A stretch of 64,000 nt of DNA, taken from contig NC_082702.1 of the NCBI RefSeq assembly GCF_949987515.2, positions 53,599,600 to 53,663,599 of the forward strand, read 5' to 3'. The translations under genes and the position numbers were made by a program. Each line of letters begins with the position of its first letter. Position 1 is the first letter of the stretch. This document shows, one piece after another, positions 1 through 12,112 of this stretch. The notes beneath the pieces were generated by a model that had not been told where the DNA came from, did not search any database, and saw only the letters and a program-made list of their open reading frames with translations. This DNA comes from Delphinus delphis (lineage: Eukaryota; Chordata; Mammalia; Artiodactyla; Delphinidae).

Positions 1-3
1 CAG

Positions 4-343
4 GGGCTTCCCTGGTGGCCCAGTGGTTGAGAATTCGCCTGCCAATGCAGGGGACATGGGTTCGAGCCCTGGTCAGACCCCGGAGCAACTGAGCCCATGA
101 GCCACAACTACTGAGCCTGTACTCTAGAGCCCACGAGCCACAACTACTGAGCCTGCGTGCTGCAACTACTGAGGCCTGCGTGCTTGGAGCCCCGTGCTCC
201 ACAACGAGAGAAGCCACCACAGTGAGAGGCCCATGGGCCGCAACGAAGAGTAGCCCCTGCTCACCGCAATTAGAGAAAGACCGTGTGCTGCAACGAAGAC
301 CCAACACTACCAAAAATAAAAAATAAATGCATAAATAAATAAT
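4..343 (+). mobile_element. CHR-type tRNA-derived SINE
   Basis: The tRNA-like head starts gggcttccctggtggcccag and contains a B-box-like gggttcgagccctgg. The body repeats 'gagccacaactactgagcc' modules and the tail is an A-rich aaataaa series. The left flank is too close to the window edge to check the target duplication. Confidence 0.88.
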
Positions 344-2430
344 GCTCAAGATTCACAGTGAAACATATGAATCTAATACTCTTTCAACTACTATCGCCAC
401 AAAGAAAACAATAACAATTTGAAATCATTTTGATTACATTGCCATGTTACAATAAGCTCATATGTCTAGATCAGTCATCACTAACAATAACTGTATATTC
501 CAAAACAGAAATGGATGGAAAGAAAATGAATTTCTTGATCATTTGCTGGATGCCAACCACTGAAATGGTGTACACATTTGACTGTACACAGGAAGATGGG
601 AAGATTTTTGATTCAAATGACAACTCCAATTATTTGACAGTAGATGCTAGGAAACTGTGTTGGGAAGGTTTCTGATGCTGGATCCAGCCAACATCGTAGA
701 AATGTAGCAATGGAGTAGCATTGTCTGTTACGTGGGCAGCTAGAAAGATATGACACATTTGCTACAAAATTCCCATCCTGGAATTATACCTTCTTACTCC
801 AAAAATGAGTCGGTATGTTGTGGTAGCGCTCACAGATAGTAGGCAGAGGGAGAACTGATGTGAGAGGCCAGTTGACACAGATCCATCTCCCAGGAGCCTG
901 CTCTAATTTATACAGCAACCAAACTTTTCAGACTTGCCAGGGATTTCTGATTTCAGATGTTAATAATGTGAATTATTAGGTAGCACTTCCTTACCATGCA
1001 CCAAGCACATTCATGTGCCTGTCCTTCACTGACCCTGCAGAATAGCTAAAGGGCCCTTATCATGGCTGCACCAGACTTCAGCCCTGGAGAAGAAAGTGCC
1101 TCAGTAGAAGCTGTGTAGTTAGTAAACGGTGGCATGAAGATTCATATCAGGGTGTATTTGACCTCAAAGTCTAACCTCCGTCCAAGAATCCAACAGCCCC
1201 TTGCCATACCATTCTTATCCTTTTGGGCTCACTGTCTTGTCAAAATTTTTTTTTATTTTTTGGAAAAGATGCTCCAAATGCATCCCTTTTGACCTTCTTT
1301 CTATTAACCACACAAGGGCCTTGTGTTGCTTTTGCAGTCATTGCAGATGGAAAATGATTCCCTTCTTTCCTTCTCTGTTCTTGTGTGTCCAGGGAAGAGC
1401 CTAATGCCAACCCGGACACTTAATGGGGTCTATCTTCCATCTGCTCCAGTCCCATAGTCTCAGGGGGATGCCTGAGCCACACCAAGGCTTGAAGGAAGTC
1501 CCAGCTCTAAGCTTGCTGACGGTACAGAGGCTGCTTAGGAGAGAAAATGGGGTATGACCATGTTGAGGGGCTTTTCACTGTTGATGCCACTATAATGTGC
1601 AAAGATCCTACGTGGGAATCTAGAGCAGATGAATAACAATGCTATTGGCACTTTGCATTTAACAAAACACCTCTCTGAAAAATGTATTACTTGCCTGGTG
1701 GGTGGGGAGTTGTCTCTGAACCCAATCAGGATTAGTCACTGGGCCGTGACTGTCTCATTTTTAATAAATAATAATTTTCTCAATTTAGTGCTAGCCAGCT
1801 CATCTGCTTTCAAAAGATAGGATATGATTGCTTTGTATTTCCTGTATTAATAACCTGCAGCATCAGAGGATTAACTCTTGATGCACTGCATGCAGTTTTT
1901 GCTACTGGACCCTTGGAGATCTTTCCTTTTATCACCCACCTGGCAGGCTGCTCTTATCTTTCAAATGAATTTAAAGGTCAGTGCTTCATGCATGAAAAGC
2001 AGGGGCCTGCACTAGATGGCTGAGCTACATAATCCTTGGTCATTTGTGCTGAAAGAGAAGCAAGACAGAGATTTTAAAACCACTTGGAGGCCTCAATCAC
2101 TTATGCATTCTTTTTGTTTATCTATTTCAAGAGGGACCGAGCATGGTGTCAGGGCTGTCTGACATGGCTATGCAACCATAAGAAAAACTCTCCCCCAAAA
2201 ATGAGAAAAGGAGAAAATAAAAAGGGGCCTACATCGGTGAAGGATGGTGATTAAGAATGGGAACTTTGCAGCTCCACACGCCTTGGTGCAAGTCCCACCT
2301 TGCCTCTTCAGATCGACTTTGGATCTGAATTTCCATGCACCTGATATATGTCTGCTCACACAGTTGGCTCCACACAAGTGGACTGCTGGGTCCATGGGGC
2401 TGTGCGCTGGATGTTTTGAGACACATTATG
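344..2430. other. Intronic stretch, mostly unassigned
   Basis: The sequence is AT-rich. Apart from a degenerate MIR around 960-1175 I recognise nothing in it. Short open frames at 430-675, 1201-1404 and 1629-1820 have no coding character. Confidence 0.5.
960..1175 (-). mobile_element. Degenerate MIR, reverse orientation
   Basis: The order of features is that of an inverted MIR: gcaccaagcacattcatg, then gccctggagaagaaagtgcc, then tgtgtagttagtaaacggtgg, then ctcaaagtctaacc. Confidence 0.45.
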
Positions 2431-2438
2431 CTCTAGAA

Positions 2439-2641
2439 CAGAGGTCTGCAAACTGTGATCCATAGGCCAAATCCGGCCTGCCACCTGTTTATTTACAGGC
2501 AGAAGCTAAGAATGGTTTTACATTTTTAAACAGTTCCATTTTAAATGCTGAAGTACGTACATGGTATCCTCCATTTTGCCTCTTGGTCCACAAAGCGATA
2601 TTTACTACCTGACCTTTAAGAAAAAGTTAGCAGACCCCCTG
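2439..2641 (+). mobile_element. MER1-type hAT (Charlie) MITE
   Basis: The ends are inverted repeats: cagaggtctgcaaactgtg at the left and gttagcagaccccctg at the right. The internal gccaaatccggcctgccacc is typical of MER1. Flanking 8-mers ctctagaa (2431-2438) and ctctggag (2642-2649) fit an 8-bp hAT target duplication with two A/G transitions. Confidence 0.78.
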
Positions 2642-2649
2642 CTCTGGAG

Positions 2650-2932
2650 CAGTGCTGTGCAATAGAAATCTAATCCAAGACAGGTACATAATTTAAAATT
2701 TTCTGGTAGCCACATTAAAAGGAGTAAAAAGAAACAGGTAACATTCATTGTAATATATTTTCTTTAACCTGATATATCTAAGTAGTGTCATTTCAACACG
2801 TAAGCAGTATAAAAATTTACAGATGCAATATTTTACATTCTGTTTTTATACCAAGCCTTTGAAATCTAGTGTGCATTCTTCCCTTACAAAACAGCTTATA
2901 AGCACATGTGGCTTCTGTATTGGGCCACTTTA
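2650..2932 (+). mobile_element. Old non-autonomous DNA transposon relic (copy 1 of 3)
   Basis: It begins cagtgctgtgcaatagaaat and runs through gtagccacattaaaaggag to a right end gtattgggccac that mirrors the left end. Two more copies of the same family lie near 27163-27435 and 59986-60300. I do not assign a family name. It starts exactly where the target duplication of the preceding MER1 element ends. Confidence 0.6.
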
Positions 2933-2982
2933 TGCTCCTTCCAACATTCACAGAGAAAGTGCAGTATAAATTTCCATCTCTT

Positions 2983-3301
2983 GGGGCTCCCCTGCTGGCG
3001 CAATGGTTGGGGATCCGCCTGCCAATGCAGGGGACACGGGTTTGAACCCTGGTCCGGGAAGATCCCACATGCCGCAGAGCAACTAAACCCGTGAGCCACA
3101 ACTACTGAGCCTGCGCTCTAGAGCCCGCGAGCCACAACTTCTGAAGTCCGGACGCCTAGAGCCCGTGCTCCAAAAGAGAAGCCACCGCAATGAGAAGCCG
3201 GTGCACCGCAACGAAGAGTAGCCCCCGCTCGCCGCAACTAGAAAAAGCCGGCGCGCAGCAACGAAGACCCAATGCAGCCACAAATTAATTAAATTAAAAA
3301 A
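2983..3301 (+). mobile_element. CHR-type SINE with 15-bp target duplication
   Basis: The head is ggggctcccctgctggcgca and the tail is aattaattaaattaaaaaa. An exact duplication, aaatttccatctctt, flanks it at 2968-2982 and 3302-3316, which fixes the borders. Confidence 0.93.
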
Positions 3302-3316
3302 AAATTTCCATCTCTT

Positions 3317-4104
3317 CTCTCTTTTCAAAGTCACAAGTGCTTGGATTTAAAATCCACAGCTGCCACACCTTTGGATGCAGGGGCTGCCTTCTTAGCTGCA
3401 AATATGATCCTCACCGAGCCAGTTTCCTGGGGAAAGTCAATTCAGTTGCTGTAACCCTTGATGAGACAAAATGTTCCTCTTTCTGCCCTTATCCTTGCTC
3501 TATCATTTTCTAATCCATTTCCGGTTAGTTGACCCACAGGAATATAACCTAGGACATGGCCCTACGACCCTAGTTTGTGAGGAATTGCTCCGCTATGGCA
3601 GAGCTGACCAGCGGCCTCATCACTCCTGGTCTCCAGATAGAAGTTTCCCCAGGTGCGAAGGTCTCAGCTCGACACACAGGAGGAGGCGGGAACTGCCTCA
3701 CTGTGATGATCAATTTGTATGCACACTTGCCTCCAGCAAACCAAGGACCTTTAATTCTTGGCCAATGTTTCATCAGCTGTATGACAATAAGTGTTTGATC
3801 AGTCAATGACAGTAAAATGAATATATGTCTTGGTCACACCGGGATGTCTCCCCTGAAAACAATCTGGGAGATCACGCTCCAAGCCCCAGAGCCTCTGCAT
3901 ACAGCAGAGACCCATTGGCTCAGGCTCTGCTCATCAGAATTCACCATGGTTCACTCACAGCGTGTGTCCTGCGTCTTTAGGAAAATGTTTCAAGTGTCTT
4001 CCTTTGCGGCTTCCCAAGGCTTTGAGTGTGAAGTGCGCCTTGTGTATAGAAGGTGCTTCATCTGCATTTATTGAACGAATGAGTGAATGGTGAATCATCT
4101 CACG
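3317..4104. other. Unassigned intronic sequence
   Basis: Nothing recognised. The open frame at 3471-3809 overlaps others on both strands and has no family signature. Confidence 0.4.
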
Positions 4105-4296
4105 CTGTGGTTCTCAAATGCGTGGGCATTGGAACCCCCCGGAGGACTAGTGAAAACACAGATTGCCGTGCCCCCACCCCCAACCAGAGTTTCTGACTCA
4201 GTGGGTCTGAGGTGGGGCCTGAGAATCTGCATTTACAACAGGCTCCCAGGTAATAGGGAAGCTGCTGGTCCAGAGACCACATTTTGGGAACCACTG
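4105..4296 (+). mobile_element. MER5A-type hAT MITE, near full length
   Basis: The ends ctgtggttctcaaatg and ttttgggaaccactg are inverted repeats. The middle, gagtttctgactcagtgggt followed by ctgaggtggggcctgagaat, is the MER5A signature. Confidence 0.88.
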
Positions 4297-4448
4297 ATGT
4301 AAATGAAGTTTATCATAGCTTCACTTTCTTTTGATTCTGACTATCACCTACTTTCATCTCACTCTTCCTGCCTTTGGTTGAAATTCCCTGTCTGCAAACC
4401 TTCCCAGACAAGTTATCCAGTTCAGGGTTTCTCCAACTTAAATCTTTC

Positions 4449-4462
4449 ATATATATATATAA

Positions 4463-4503
<41 letters not shown>

Positions 4504-4539
4504 CACACATATATATATATATATAATATATATATTTAA
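4449..4539. repeat. Compound (AT)n/(AC)n/(AT)n microsatellite
   Basis: About 90 bp alternate between AT and AC dinucleotides, with an uninterrupted (AC) run of roughly 15-17 units in the middle. Likely length-polymorphic. Confidence 0.95.
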
Positions 4540-5385
4540 TAGAACCATATTCTCTTTCACGTTTACTTTTATTTAAATCAATTTACTATTTGGCACAAAT
4601 ATATTAAGAAAGGACATAATCTGTCATTACCATAAACAGAAAATCAGCATTTCTCACTATAAATAGGAGGCAAACATTGAAATAAAGACACAATAACCAA
4701 AATTTAAAAAAAATGTTCATCTGAGTATACTGCCTAAAATTATCTCACATCCCATAGCGATACATGTAAGCCACTTTGAGAAACGTTGATGACAAAGGAA
4801 GTCAGGCCTAAAGAGATTTTTTTTTTCAGAAGAATACAAGTAAGTCCCAGAGTAATGGAAATAATAGCATCTTGGCATTTTCTGCTGCTGACTTTGAACA
4901 GCAGACATCACAATCCATTACAAGGCCACTGATACCCATGCCTGCCTTCTACAATGCCTCAGGCTTGGCTTTAGTAGGAACCTATCCGACTCACATTTCT
5001 CTGTGACATGAGGAGCTGAATTCAGCTCAACCAAGAAAGTCATTCTAACTTGCATTTTCATAACCCACCCTTCCATCTCCCAAGTGTGCCTTTCATTTTT
5101 AGGATAGAGTTGTTCAGTCAATGGATATGCAGTCCCTTTAAAGGGATATTTATCACCCTTGAAGAATCTTACTGCCAAATCTTAACAGTCTTTCTTACAA
5201 CAAAGTCTCAAATCACTATCAAGATTAAGAGGTGGAGCTTGAATGAGCTTCTCTGGAGCATCTCATGATAAAATAGATCAAAGTCTTAAAATGGGCAACC
5301 AGTTGTAGTGGAAGTCAAACAAATATGCAAAAAATCTCTGAGTTTTCGGCAGGCTGTGTGTATACTGTGGGTGACCCCAGAGGGT
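4540..5385. other. Unassigned intronic sequence
   Basis: AT-rich, no recognised element or coding signal. Confidence 0.4.
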
Positions 5386-5605
5386 AAATCATACGACTGC
5401 GAGTTAAACCACTTGGATTCTCCATCAGGCTCAGCTGGGTGACCTTGAGTGAGGTACAGAAACTCCCCAAATCTTAATTAACTCCATCTGTAAAATGGTG
5501 GTAGTGATAACGGGAAGGAGTTGCCAACCTCAGAGACTTGTGGTGAGGATTACGTGGGGAAGTTTATGTAAAGAGCTTCCCCTGGGTTCTGGCTCAGAGA
5601 AAATG
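5386..5605 (+). mobile_element. MIR SINE relic
   Basis: Core motifs in order: gctgggtgaccttgagtgag, then aactccatctgtaaaatggt, then ttgtggtgaggattacgtgg. Confidence 0.75.
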
Positions 5606-5620
5606 AATGAAATACCGCCA

Positions 5621-6110
5621 TTTGTGTCAGGGTCCCCAAGGCCACCTCCAGTGTCAGTGACCCCCTAGGAGGCCTCACAGGGCTCAGGATATAGTCATAC
5701 ACATGGCTAAGATTTATTACAGGGAAAGGATGCAGAGCAAAGTCAGCAAAGGGAAAAGGTACATGGGGTGAAGTCAGTGGAACCAGGCACAAGAGTCCTC
5801 TCCCAGTGGAGTCCCAAGAAGAGCATTCCTCCAGCAAGAAGTTGTGACGACAGATGTGAAATGTTGCCAACCAGGCAGACTCACTAGAGACTGAGTACCC
5901 TGAGTTTGTATTGGGTGCTGGTCCCATGAGGTCCTTCAGCCCTGTATGTAGTGAAATTCCAGGCTCTTGGAAGGATGCAGTTCAGCGTCAACCACACTGT
6001 GCAAACAGCTTTGGCACAGTGAGGCACCCTTATCGGGGTGGTGGGAACCCTCCTGAAATCCAAGTTCCCAGATGCCGGTCAAGGTCCACCCTTGCAAACC
6101 GTCCATTCCG
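5621..6110. mobile_element. Old LTR-retrotransposon LTR fragment (family not named)
   Basis: Motifs typical of a dispersed ERVL-like LTR are present: gatttattacagggaaagga, agtcagcaaagggaaaaggt, acaagagtcctctcccagtg and tagagactgagtaccctgag. No internal retroviral genes accompany it. Borders are approximate. Confidence 0.5.
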
Positions 6111-6179
6111 AGGCTGCATTCTCAGATTTGCTGTGTTAACTCTTTTCTGCACAGCATCATAGGCCATGAGGCCTCACCT

Positions 6180-6592
6180 AACTCTCTGGCCTCATCCACC
6201 ATGCTGCCTTCCAGCCGCCTTGGCCTTCCTTGCATCATTGGGCGTATCCCTGCACCAAGCCTTGCCTTTGCGCTTGCTGCTGCCTCCGCCTCAAATGATC
6301 TTCCCCCAGCTTGGCGAGACAAAATCCTCATCATTCTCCTCATCAAAGATGCTTTTCTATGCCACCTACTGTCCTTCTCCCCACCACGTCAGTCAGCTTT
6401 CATTCCTCTGTAGAATTTGCCACTCTGAAATTATCCTCTGTACTTACTTTTTACTTGTTCATTAGTATCTCCTACACTAGAATTAAGTTCCACGAGGGCA
6501 GAAAAAACACATCTGTCCTGCTTGCTATGTTGTTTCCAGTATCTAGTACAGGACTGGCAGGTAGTAAGTGCTCAATTAATATTTGTCACATG
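6180..6592 (+). mobile_element. LINE-2 3' end relic
   Basis: The order is that of the L2 3' terminus: a pyrimidine-rich segment, gaattaagttccacgagggc, then ggactggcaggtagtaagtg followed by ctcaattaatatttg. Confidence 0.7.
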
Positions 6593-7087
6593 GATACTGA
6601 GAATTATTGTGAAATATTTAATTGCTCTTATTCCAAAGAATGAAGTAAACCCCTACATCCTGTTTACTAACTTACAGTATTTTCTTTGGATTTTGAAAAA
6701 AAAAAAGGTTTTTTTCAAGTATTGAATTTACAGAAAATTCACACAAATAATATTGTGAAGAGGCTGAGTGCCTCCGGGCTTTTCAAATCCCATCTTTCCA
6801 CAATGATACCTTCTCTGCAGGAGCCTAATTCGGAAAGGACTGGTTCATGGACAGCTGCTTGAGAAGCTCATGGCTTTGTTCACACTCAGGGTAATTGTGG
6901 GTGCCTCTGTTTTCAGCTTTTTGGCCTAGATTCTCCCAGTAGTTCTCCAGTTTTGTGATTGATATCACGGGTGAGGAGTGTGCTGAGTAGCTTCACTGGC
7001 CCCTTCAGGCCCACTCCTTTCCCTTCTGCACCTTGCCCTCTGCTCCATGTGGAGGTCCCTTGACCTCTGGCTCCCAGGGCCTTAGCC
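6593..7087. other. Unassigned intronic sequence
   Basis: No recognised element; contains a short A run near 6700. Confidence 0.4.
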
Positions 7088-7245
7088 GAGGAGTCTGCAA
7101 ACTTTTTCCTAGAGAGCAACTCTGTATTGTTGTGTGAAAGCAGACATGACAACACATAAATCTATGAGCCTGTCTGTGTTCCAGTACTTTATTGACAGGA
7201 ACAGGCAGTGGGCTGAATTTGGCCTGTGGGCTATGATTTGCCAAT
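7088..7245 (-). mobile_element. MER1-type hAT relic, reverse orientation
   Basis: Starts gaggagtctgcaaacttttt and ends with tggcctgtgggctatgattt then gccaatc, the reverse of the MER1 order. The interior is shortened. Confidence 0.65.
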
Positions 7246-9979
7246 CAATTCTTGAGCCACTGGGGGACTAGGGTAAGAACTTAGAAGCAGGGAGGAGAGG
7301 AAGTTTCTGCAGTCTGCAGTGTCCCTCTACTGGGGGTCACAGGGAGCCCCCTCTATGTAGCTCTCTTTGTTGGGTCTGGAAACCATCTCCTCTCCTAGAA
7401 CTTCAGGCTTAGGTGAGGTAAATGTGCCCTACTCTTACTGGGATGCTTCCCTGTGCCCTGTGTTCCTTCTCCCCAACCCTGTCCATTCTTTTGCTAGTTC
7501 CTACATCTTTCTCTCCTTAAATGGCTCAATTTGAGTATGATGTCAATTTCTTTCTGGGGCTAGGATACCTGGGACTGAGGCGTTTCCTGGGAGACGGGAC
7601 TTTATGGGCTAGATCCCAAACAGTCCCAGGGAAACCAGGGCGATAGCTGAGACCCAGCTCTCCCTCCTCCCCAGTCCCTTTCCCACTGCCTGAGTTCTGG
7701 CTCTCAGCACCTCCCACTTAGATGCTGGCCTTGTTGGCCATTTAACAGAGTGTTCAGATGGGGCTCATGCACCTCTCTGCTTACTTGCTTATTTGCCCTT
7801 AGACTAAAGTCTGTAGCTGATGTCTGACTATCTAGTGTAGTCTCCCAGCCTAGTGTGGGTACCTTCATATGATCACATTTTACACTGTATAATTTTTGAA
7901 GAAGATCGCTTCTCCTCCAAATTTGACTACTGGGGAGATGTACTATTTTTCCATTAGAAGATTCAAACTTACTCTGAAAGAGCAGTAGGATTAGCAGAAA
8001 CTTTGACTATTGCATTAATCTAGCTTGAGTTGAAAATATCCTAAGGACTGACTTATGAAATTTCAGGTAATTGAACTTCTGGACTCAAATAGGCATGAGA
8101 AAAAAAAATCTACCGTCCTTTTCAAACTTTTCAGCTCAGCTGTGTTCTTTCTTCTCAGTTCAAAACCTGATGAACGTTTGCTTGATGGGAAGAAGAAACT
8201 GGCTCATCCACACCTAAATTTAATGCAGTAATGATAATGAGGGAGGGGGTTTGGGACTTAGTATATTTGTATCTAGATATGCCTTTTTTGTTTGCTTTTA
8301 GTGAGAAGGAGGTTGAAGATTCTTCCTGCTTGTTGTAGAGATCAGAGAGGAGGGGGGTCATTTGCCATTGCAATGAAACTGAGGGAGGGGATGTCCTCGG
8401 TCTTTGGAAACCAGCAGTAAGCCACTTTTATTGCCCTAAAATGTTGTTGCCTTTGAACAAGCGGGCTAAGAGGAAGGGTCTGATGCTCTGAAAAAATATG
8501 AACTAGAGTAATGGGCCAGGCTGACTCAGCTCCCCAGAATACAGAAGACAGTAAATATGGAAGCAGTTCCAAGAGGAGAATACTGGAGACTCTTTTAAGG
8601 TGGTTTTAGTTTCACTGCAACACAGGTGTGTTCTCTGCAACACATTCAAGGGAGACCCTTTTCCTAGGAATATTAGTGGATGAAAAATGGAAGCTCGGGT
8701 GCTCAGGGAGGTCAAGAAGGAAGAGGCCTGGGTGTAAGAAAAATCTATATAAGACACAAATGCGAACCAAAAATCACTTTTAAATTTAATTTAGGAAAAC
8801 TAAGAGCACAACTAGGATAATAAAAGGCAGATGTTATTTGTTGCCGGGGACAAATAAAGAGAGGCATGGACGGTGGTCATCTGGAGATGAAATTCTGCCC
8901 ATCAGGGCGATATCCTTATCATGCGGGGAGTGTTGTTCTGTTTGACTCCAATCCCAGTGCTGTCTCAAACCCACGTACTTAGTGAAAATCCTTGATATTT
9001 AAATGTTAGCAATTAATCCATGAACTAAAGGCCATCTAACAGATATAGTGGCCATACGTGGCCTGCTGGCCAGCATAATTTGCACCCTCTCTGTTAGAGA
9101 CTGTTTGTCCTGGGAACAAAGTCTGTAGCTGATGTTTGAGTATCTAGGGAGACACTACTGTGGCTGCCTTGTGTGTGTTCTGAACATTAGTATGGTACTA
9201 TAGACAAACTTTCAAGGTCATATTGATTATTCCCAGCTTAGCAAAGCAGCAGCTCCCTAATTATGTCAGAAGGCAGGATTATCTCTGATCATTTGAGCTA
9301 GGACTCTGGATAAAACATCAAAAACAATATTTAAATAACACAAGGTCAGGGATCAAGGATTCACTGCATCTTCTCTTACTGTAAAACCAAATTATGGTGG
9401 GCCATTTTGCTCCATTAGTGACGGTTTTCCCGGCTGTTTTGATGTGTAATGTAACCCCCATCCTGGATTATAAAATGTCACCCCGGGAAGGAGGGAAGCT
9501 CTACTTGGTGTCATGGTGGGTCATACTCATAAAGGCCCTGCAAGAGTCCAGGCAAATTCTTGGCCCAGATGACCCAGGATTAGGAACTGGCACACCCAGT
9601 GCTGGGCTGGAGCTGCTCAGCTCACAGGAGCCAACTGTGCACGCATCTCTTCCCCACTCTGCATCTAGCGACTTCACGTTGGTAGCTTGAAATTGGCCAT
9701 AATGGGAGTATTTACACCATGGAAACTGGCAAATGTTACAAATCAAGGCATTTCTTTCTTGGAGAGCTGGTCGTTAAACACTTGCCAGAATTATTCTGGG
9801 TGTTCCTCACTGCTGGAAGGTCTCCCTCTATTTTTTTCTCCCTTGAAATCTGAGACCACATTGTGTTCCACTTAGATATTATATTATTATCTTACTTGCT
9901 GTTCTGGAAATATAAAGCAGAAAAAATTGCTTCTTAAATTATTTTCTAGTTTCTATCTTCTCAAGAATTCTTGCCTTTT
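7246..9979. other. Unassigned intronic sequence
   Basis: No element recognised with confidence over 2.7 kb. It contains a 30-bp motif present twice (7806-7835 and 9118-9147, 28/30 identical), suggesting fragments of one unrecognised repeat. Confidence 0.4.
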
Positions 9980-9993
9980 AAAAATAAAATTGT

Positions 9994-10355
9994 GAGGCGT
10001 CCCTGGTGGAACAGTGGTTAAGAATCCACCTGCCAATGCAGGAAACACGGGTTCGAGCCCTGGTCTGGGAAGATCCCATATACCGCAGAGTAACTAAGCC
10101 CCTGCACCACAGCTACTGAGCCTGCGCTCTAGAGCCTGTGAGCCACAACTGCTGAGCCCACACGCCACAACTCCTGAAGCCTGCGCGCCTAGAGCCTGTG
10201 CTTCGCAACAAGAGAAGCCACTGCGATGAGAAGCCCGTGCACTGCAACGAAGAGTAGCCCCCGCTCGCCACAACTAGAGAAAGCCTGCAGGCAGCAACGA
10301 AGACCCAGCGCAGCCAAAAATAAATAAATTAAATAAATAAATTTATTACAAATAT
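9994..10355 (+). mobile_element. CHR-type SINE with 14-bp target duplication
   Basis: The head is gaggcgtccctggtggaaca, the B box is gggttcgagccctgg and the tail is a long taaa series. It is flanked by aaaaataaaattgt (9980-9993) and aaaaataaagttgt (10356-10369), one mismatch. Confidence 0.9.
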
Positions 10356-10369
10356 AAAAATAAAGTTGT

Positions 10370-11504
10370 TTTCCAAGACTTTAAGGATTTTTTCATCATC
10401 AGAAATTTTTTCATGTCTCCATCTTGAGACATCTGAGTCCTTATGAGCAATTGTAGTAGCAGCACTGAAGAGGGAATTGAAGGATTACCATCATTCCTGG
10501 TCCTCCCCACTGTGCATCTTCTTCTGTTTAAAAGGTAAGGGTATACAGGCACAGTCAACCAAATTGATGTCTAGGACAGTGGTTTCTCTAGTGACGTTAT
10601 TCACACTCCCCAACATTGAGTTTTGTCCTTTTTTTGACTTTTTCTACTAGATTACTTACTCCATTCTTATACTTTTAATTGTGTTTTTAAAGTAGGTATT
10701 TACATATCAATCTTTCCAATTGTGCTCTGTGTTCCTAAACAGTAGGGGCCTTATCTTACTAATTTTTGTCTCTTTTGGCACTGACACATAATAGGCACTC
10801 AATAAATGTTACTTACATCAATGAATGAGTCCTTCAGAATACGATTAATTGGCATGTAAAGAGCAGTCATTTAAATTCCTTCTGATTCAGGCAAATAACA
10901 ATTTGGAGAAATTTTTCTCTTAACTGTACCTTAATTAGGCAGTTAGATTTTAAAGAAAGATGCATATTACACTCTATGCTGAGGAAGGATATGAGGTGTT
11001 CTACTTAACACAATCAATCTTGCTTGACCTTACCACCAGTTTTTGCTGGGTTTATTTCTTTTCTTCTGGAACTTTTCAAAGCAAGAAACTTTAGCAGTAA
11101 AAAACCAATTTAACAAGATAGACATTTAGTTCAATAGAAGAATTTTCCTGGTGTGAAAAAATAAATTACAAAAAGGACTTTGCCTCTGAAAGATAATTAA
11201 TAAAAGCCTTCCAGTATGATGACAAATCTGACATCTTGTCTAATGTCTGGCAGAGAAGAAAGTGTTGAGAGTTGCACAGTTAGAATAAAATGTTCCACTT
11301 CACAGCAAGGCCAGGCAGGATCTGATAATTATTTCTAAGCAAGAAAAGGTCATCGTTAGTTGTTAAATTGACACAACATCAGGCCTAGATATATAACTAT
11401 TGACCATCAGTAAGGTATCCATTTAGATTTTCTTGATTTCACAGGCAAATATTGCCAGGAATGTGGGGAATTGTGGAACGACAGGCTCTTGGATATTTTT
11501 GCTT
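10370..11504. other. Intronic sequence with one L2 tail
   Basis: Nothing recognised except the L2 3' end at about 10735-10815, listed separately. Confidence 0.4.
10735..10815 (+). mobile_element. LINE-2 3' terminal fragment
   Basis: aaacagtaggggccttatct is followed by ggcactgacacataataggc then actcaataaatgtt, the usual L2 tail wording. Confidence 0.6.
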
Positions 11505-12040
11505 TTCTTTTTTATTTTTAATTTCAGCTTTATTGAGGTATAATTGATAAACAAAATTATAAGCTCTTTAAAGAATATGTCATGGTGACCTGACACACAT
11601 ATATCGTACATTGAGAAGGATTCCCCCATCTAGTTAGTTAATACATCCATCGTCTCACATATCTATCCTTTCCTTTTTTTTTTTTTTTTGTGAAAACATC
11701 TGAGTTCCAGCCTCACAGCAAACCTCAACCATACAACACAGTACTATCAACCATAGTCACCTCAGGCCTTATTCGTCTTATATCTGAAAGTTCGTATCCT
11801 TTTACCAATCTCTATTTTCCCCACACTCAAGCCTCTCACAACTACTTTTCTACTCTCTGATTCTATGAGTTTGACTTTTGTTTGTTTATTTTTTTTTTAG
11901 ATTCCAGATATATGGGATACCATACAGTATTTGTCTTCCTCTGTCTGGCTTATTTCACTTAGCATAATGCCCTCAAGTTCCATCCATGCTGTCGAAAATG
12001 GCAGGATTGCCTTGTTTCTCATGACAGAATAATAGCCATA
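11505..12040 (-). mobile_element. Old LINE-1 3' fragment, reverse orientation
   Basis: Read on the minus strand, the right part (about 11935-12030) is the end of ORF2, with the classic antisense wording ggcttatttcacttagcata and ccctcaagttccatccatgc. The left part is the 3' UTR, gctttattgaggtataattg. A T run at 11674-11689 lies inside it. Older than the full-length L1 downstream. Confidence 0.8.
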
Positions 12041-12112
12041 AATAAATATATAAATATTTATATAATTGTATTATATATACACCTTTCCTTCCCTTATATA
12101 AGTTTTTCATGG

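Noticed and set aside
4..75. tRNA-like sequence with A and B boxes
   Set aside because: This is the head of a SINE, repeated in at least seven other places; not a functional tRNA gene.
3471..3809. A 112-codon plus-strand frame starting MFLFLPLSLL, resembling a signal peptide
   Set aside because: The rest has no family signature and competing frames occur on both strands; likely chance.
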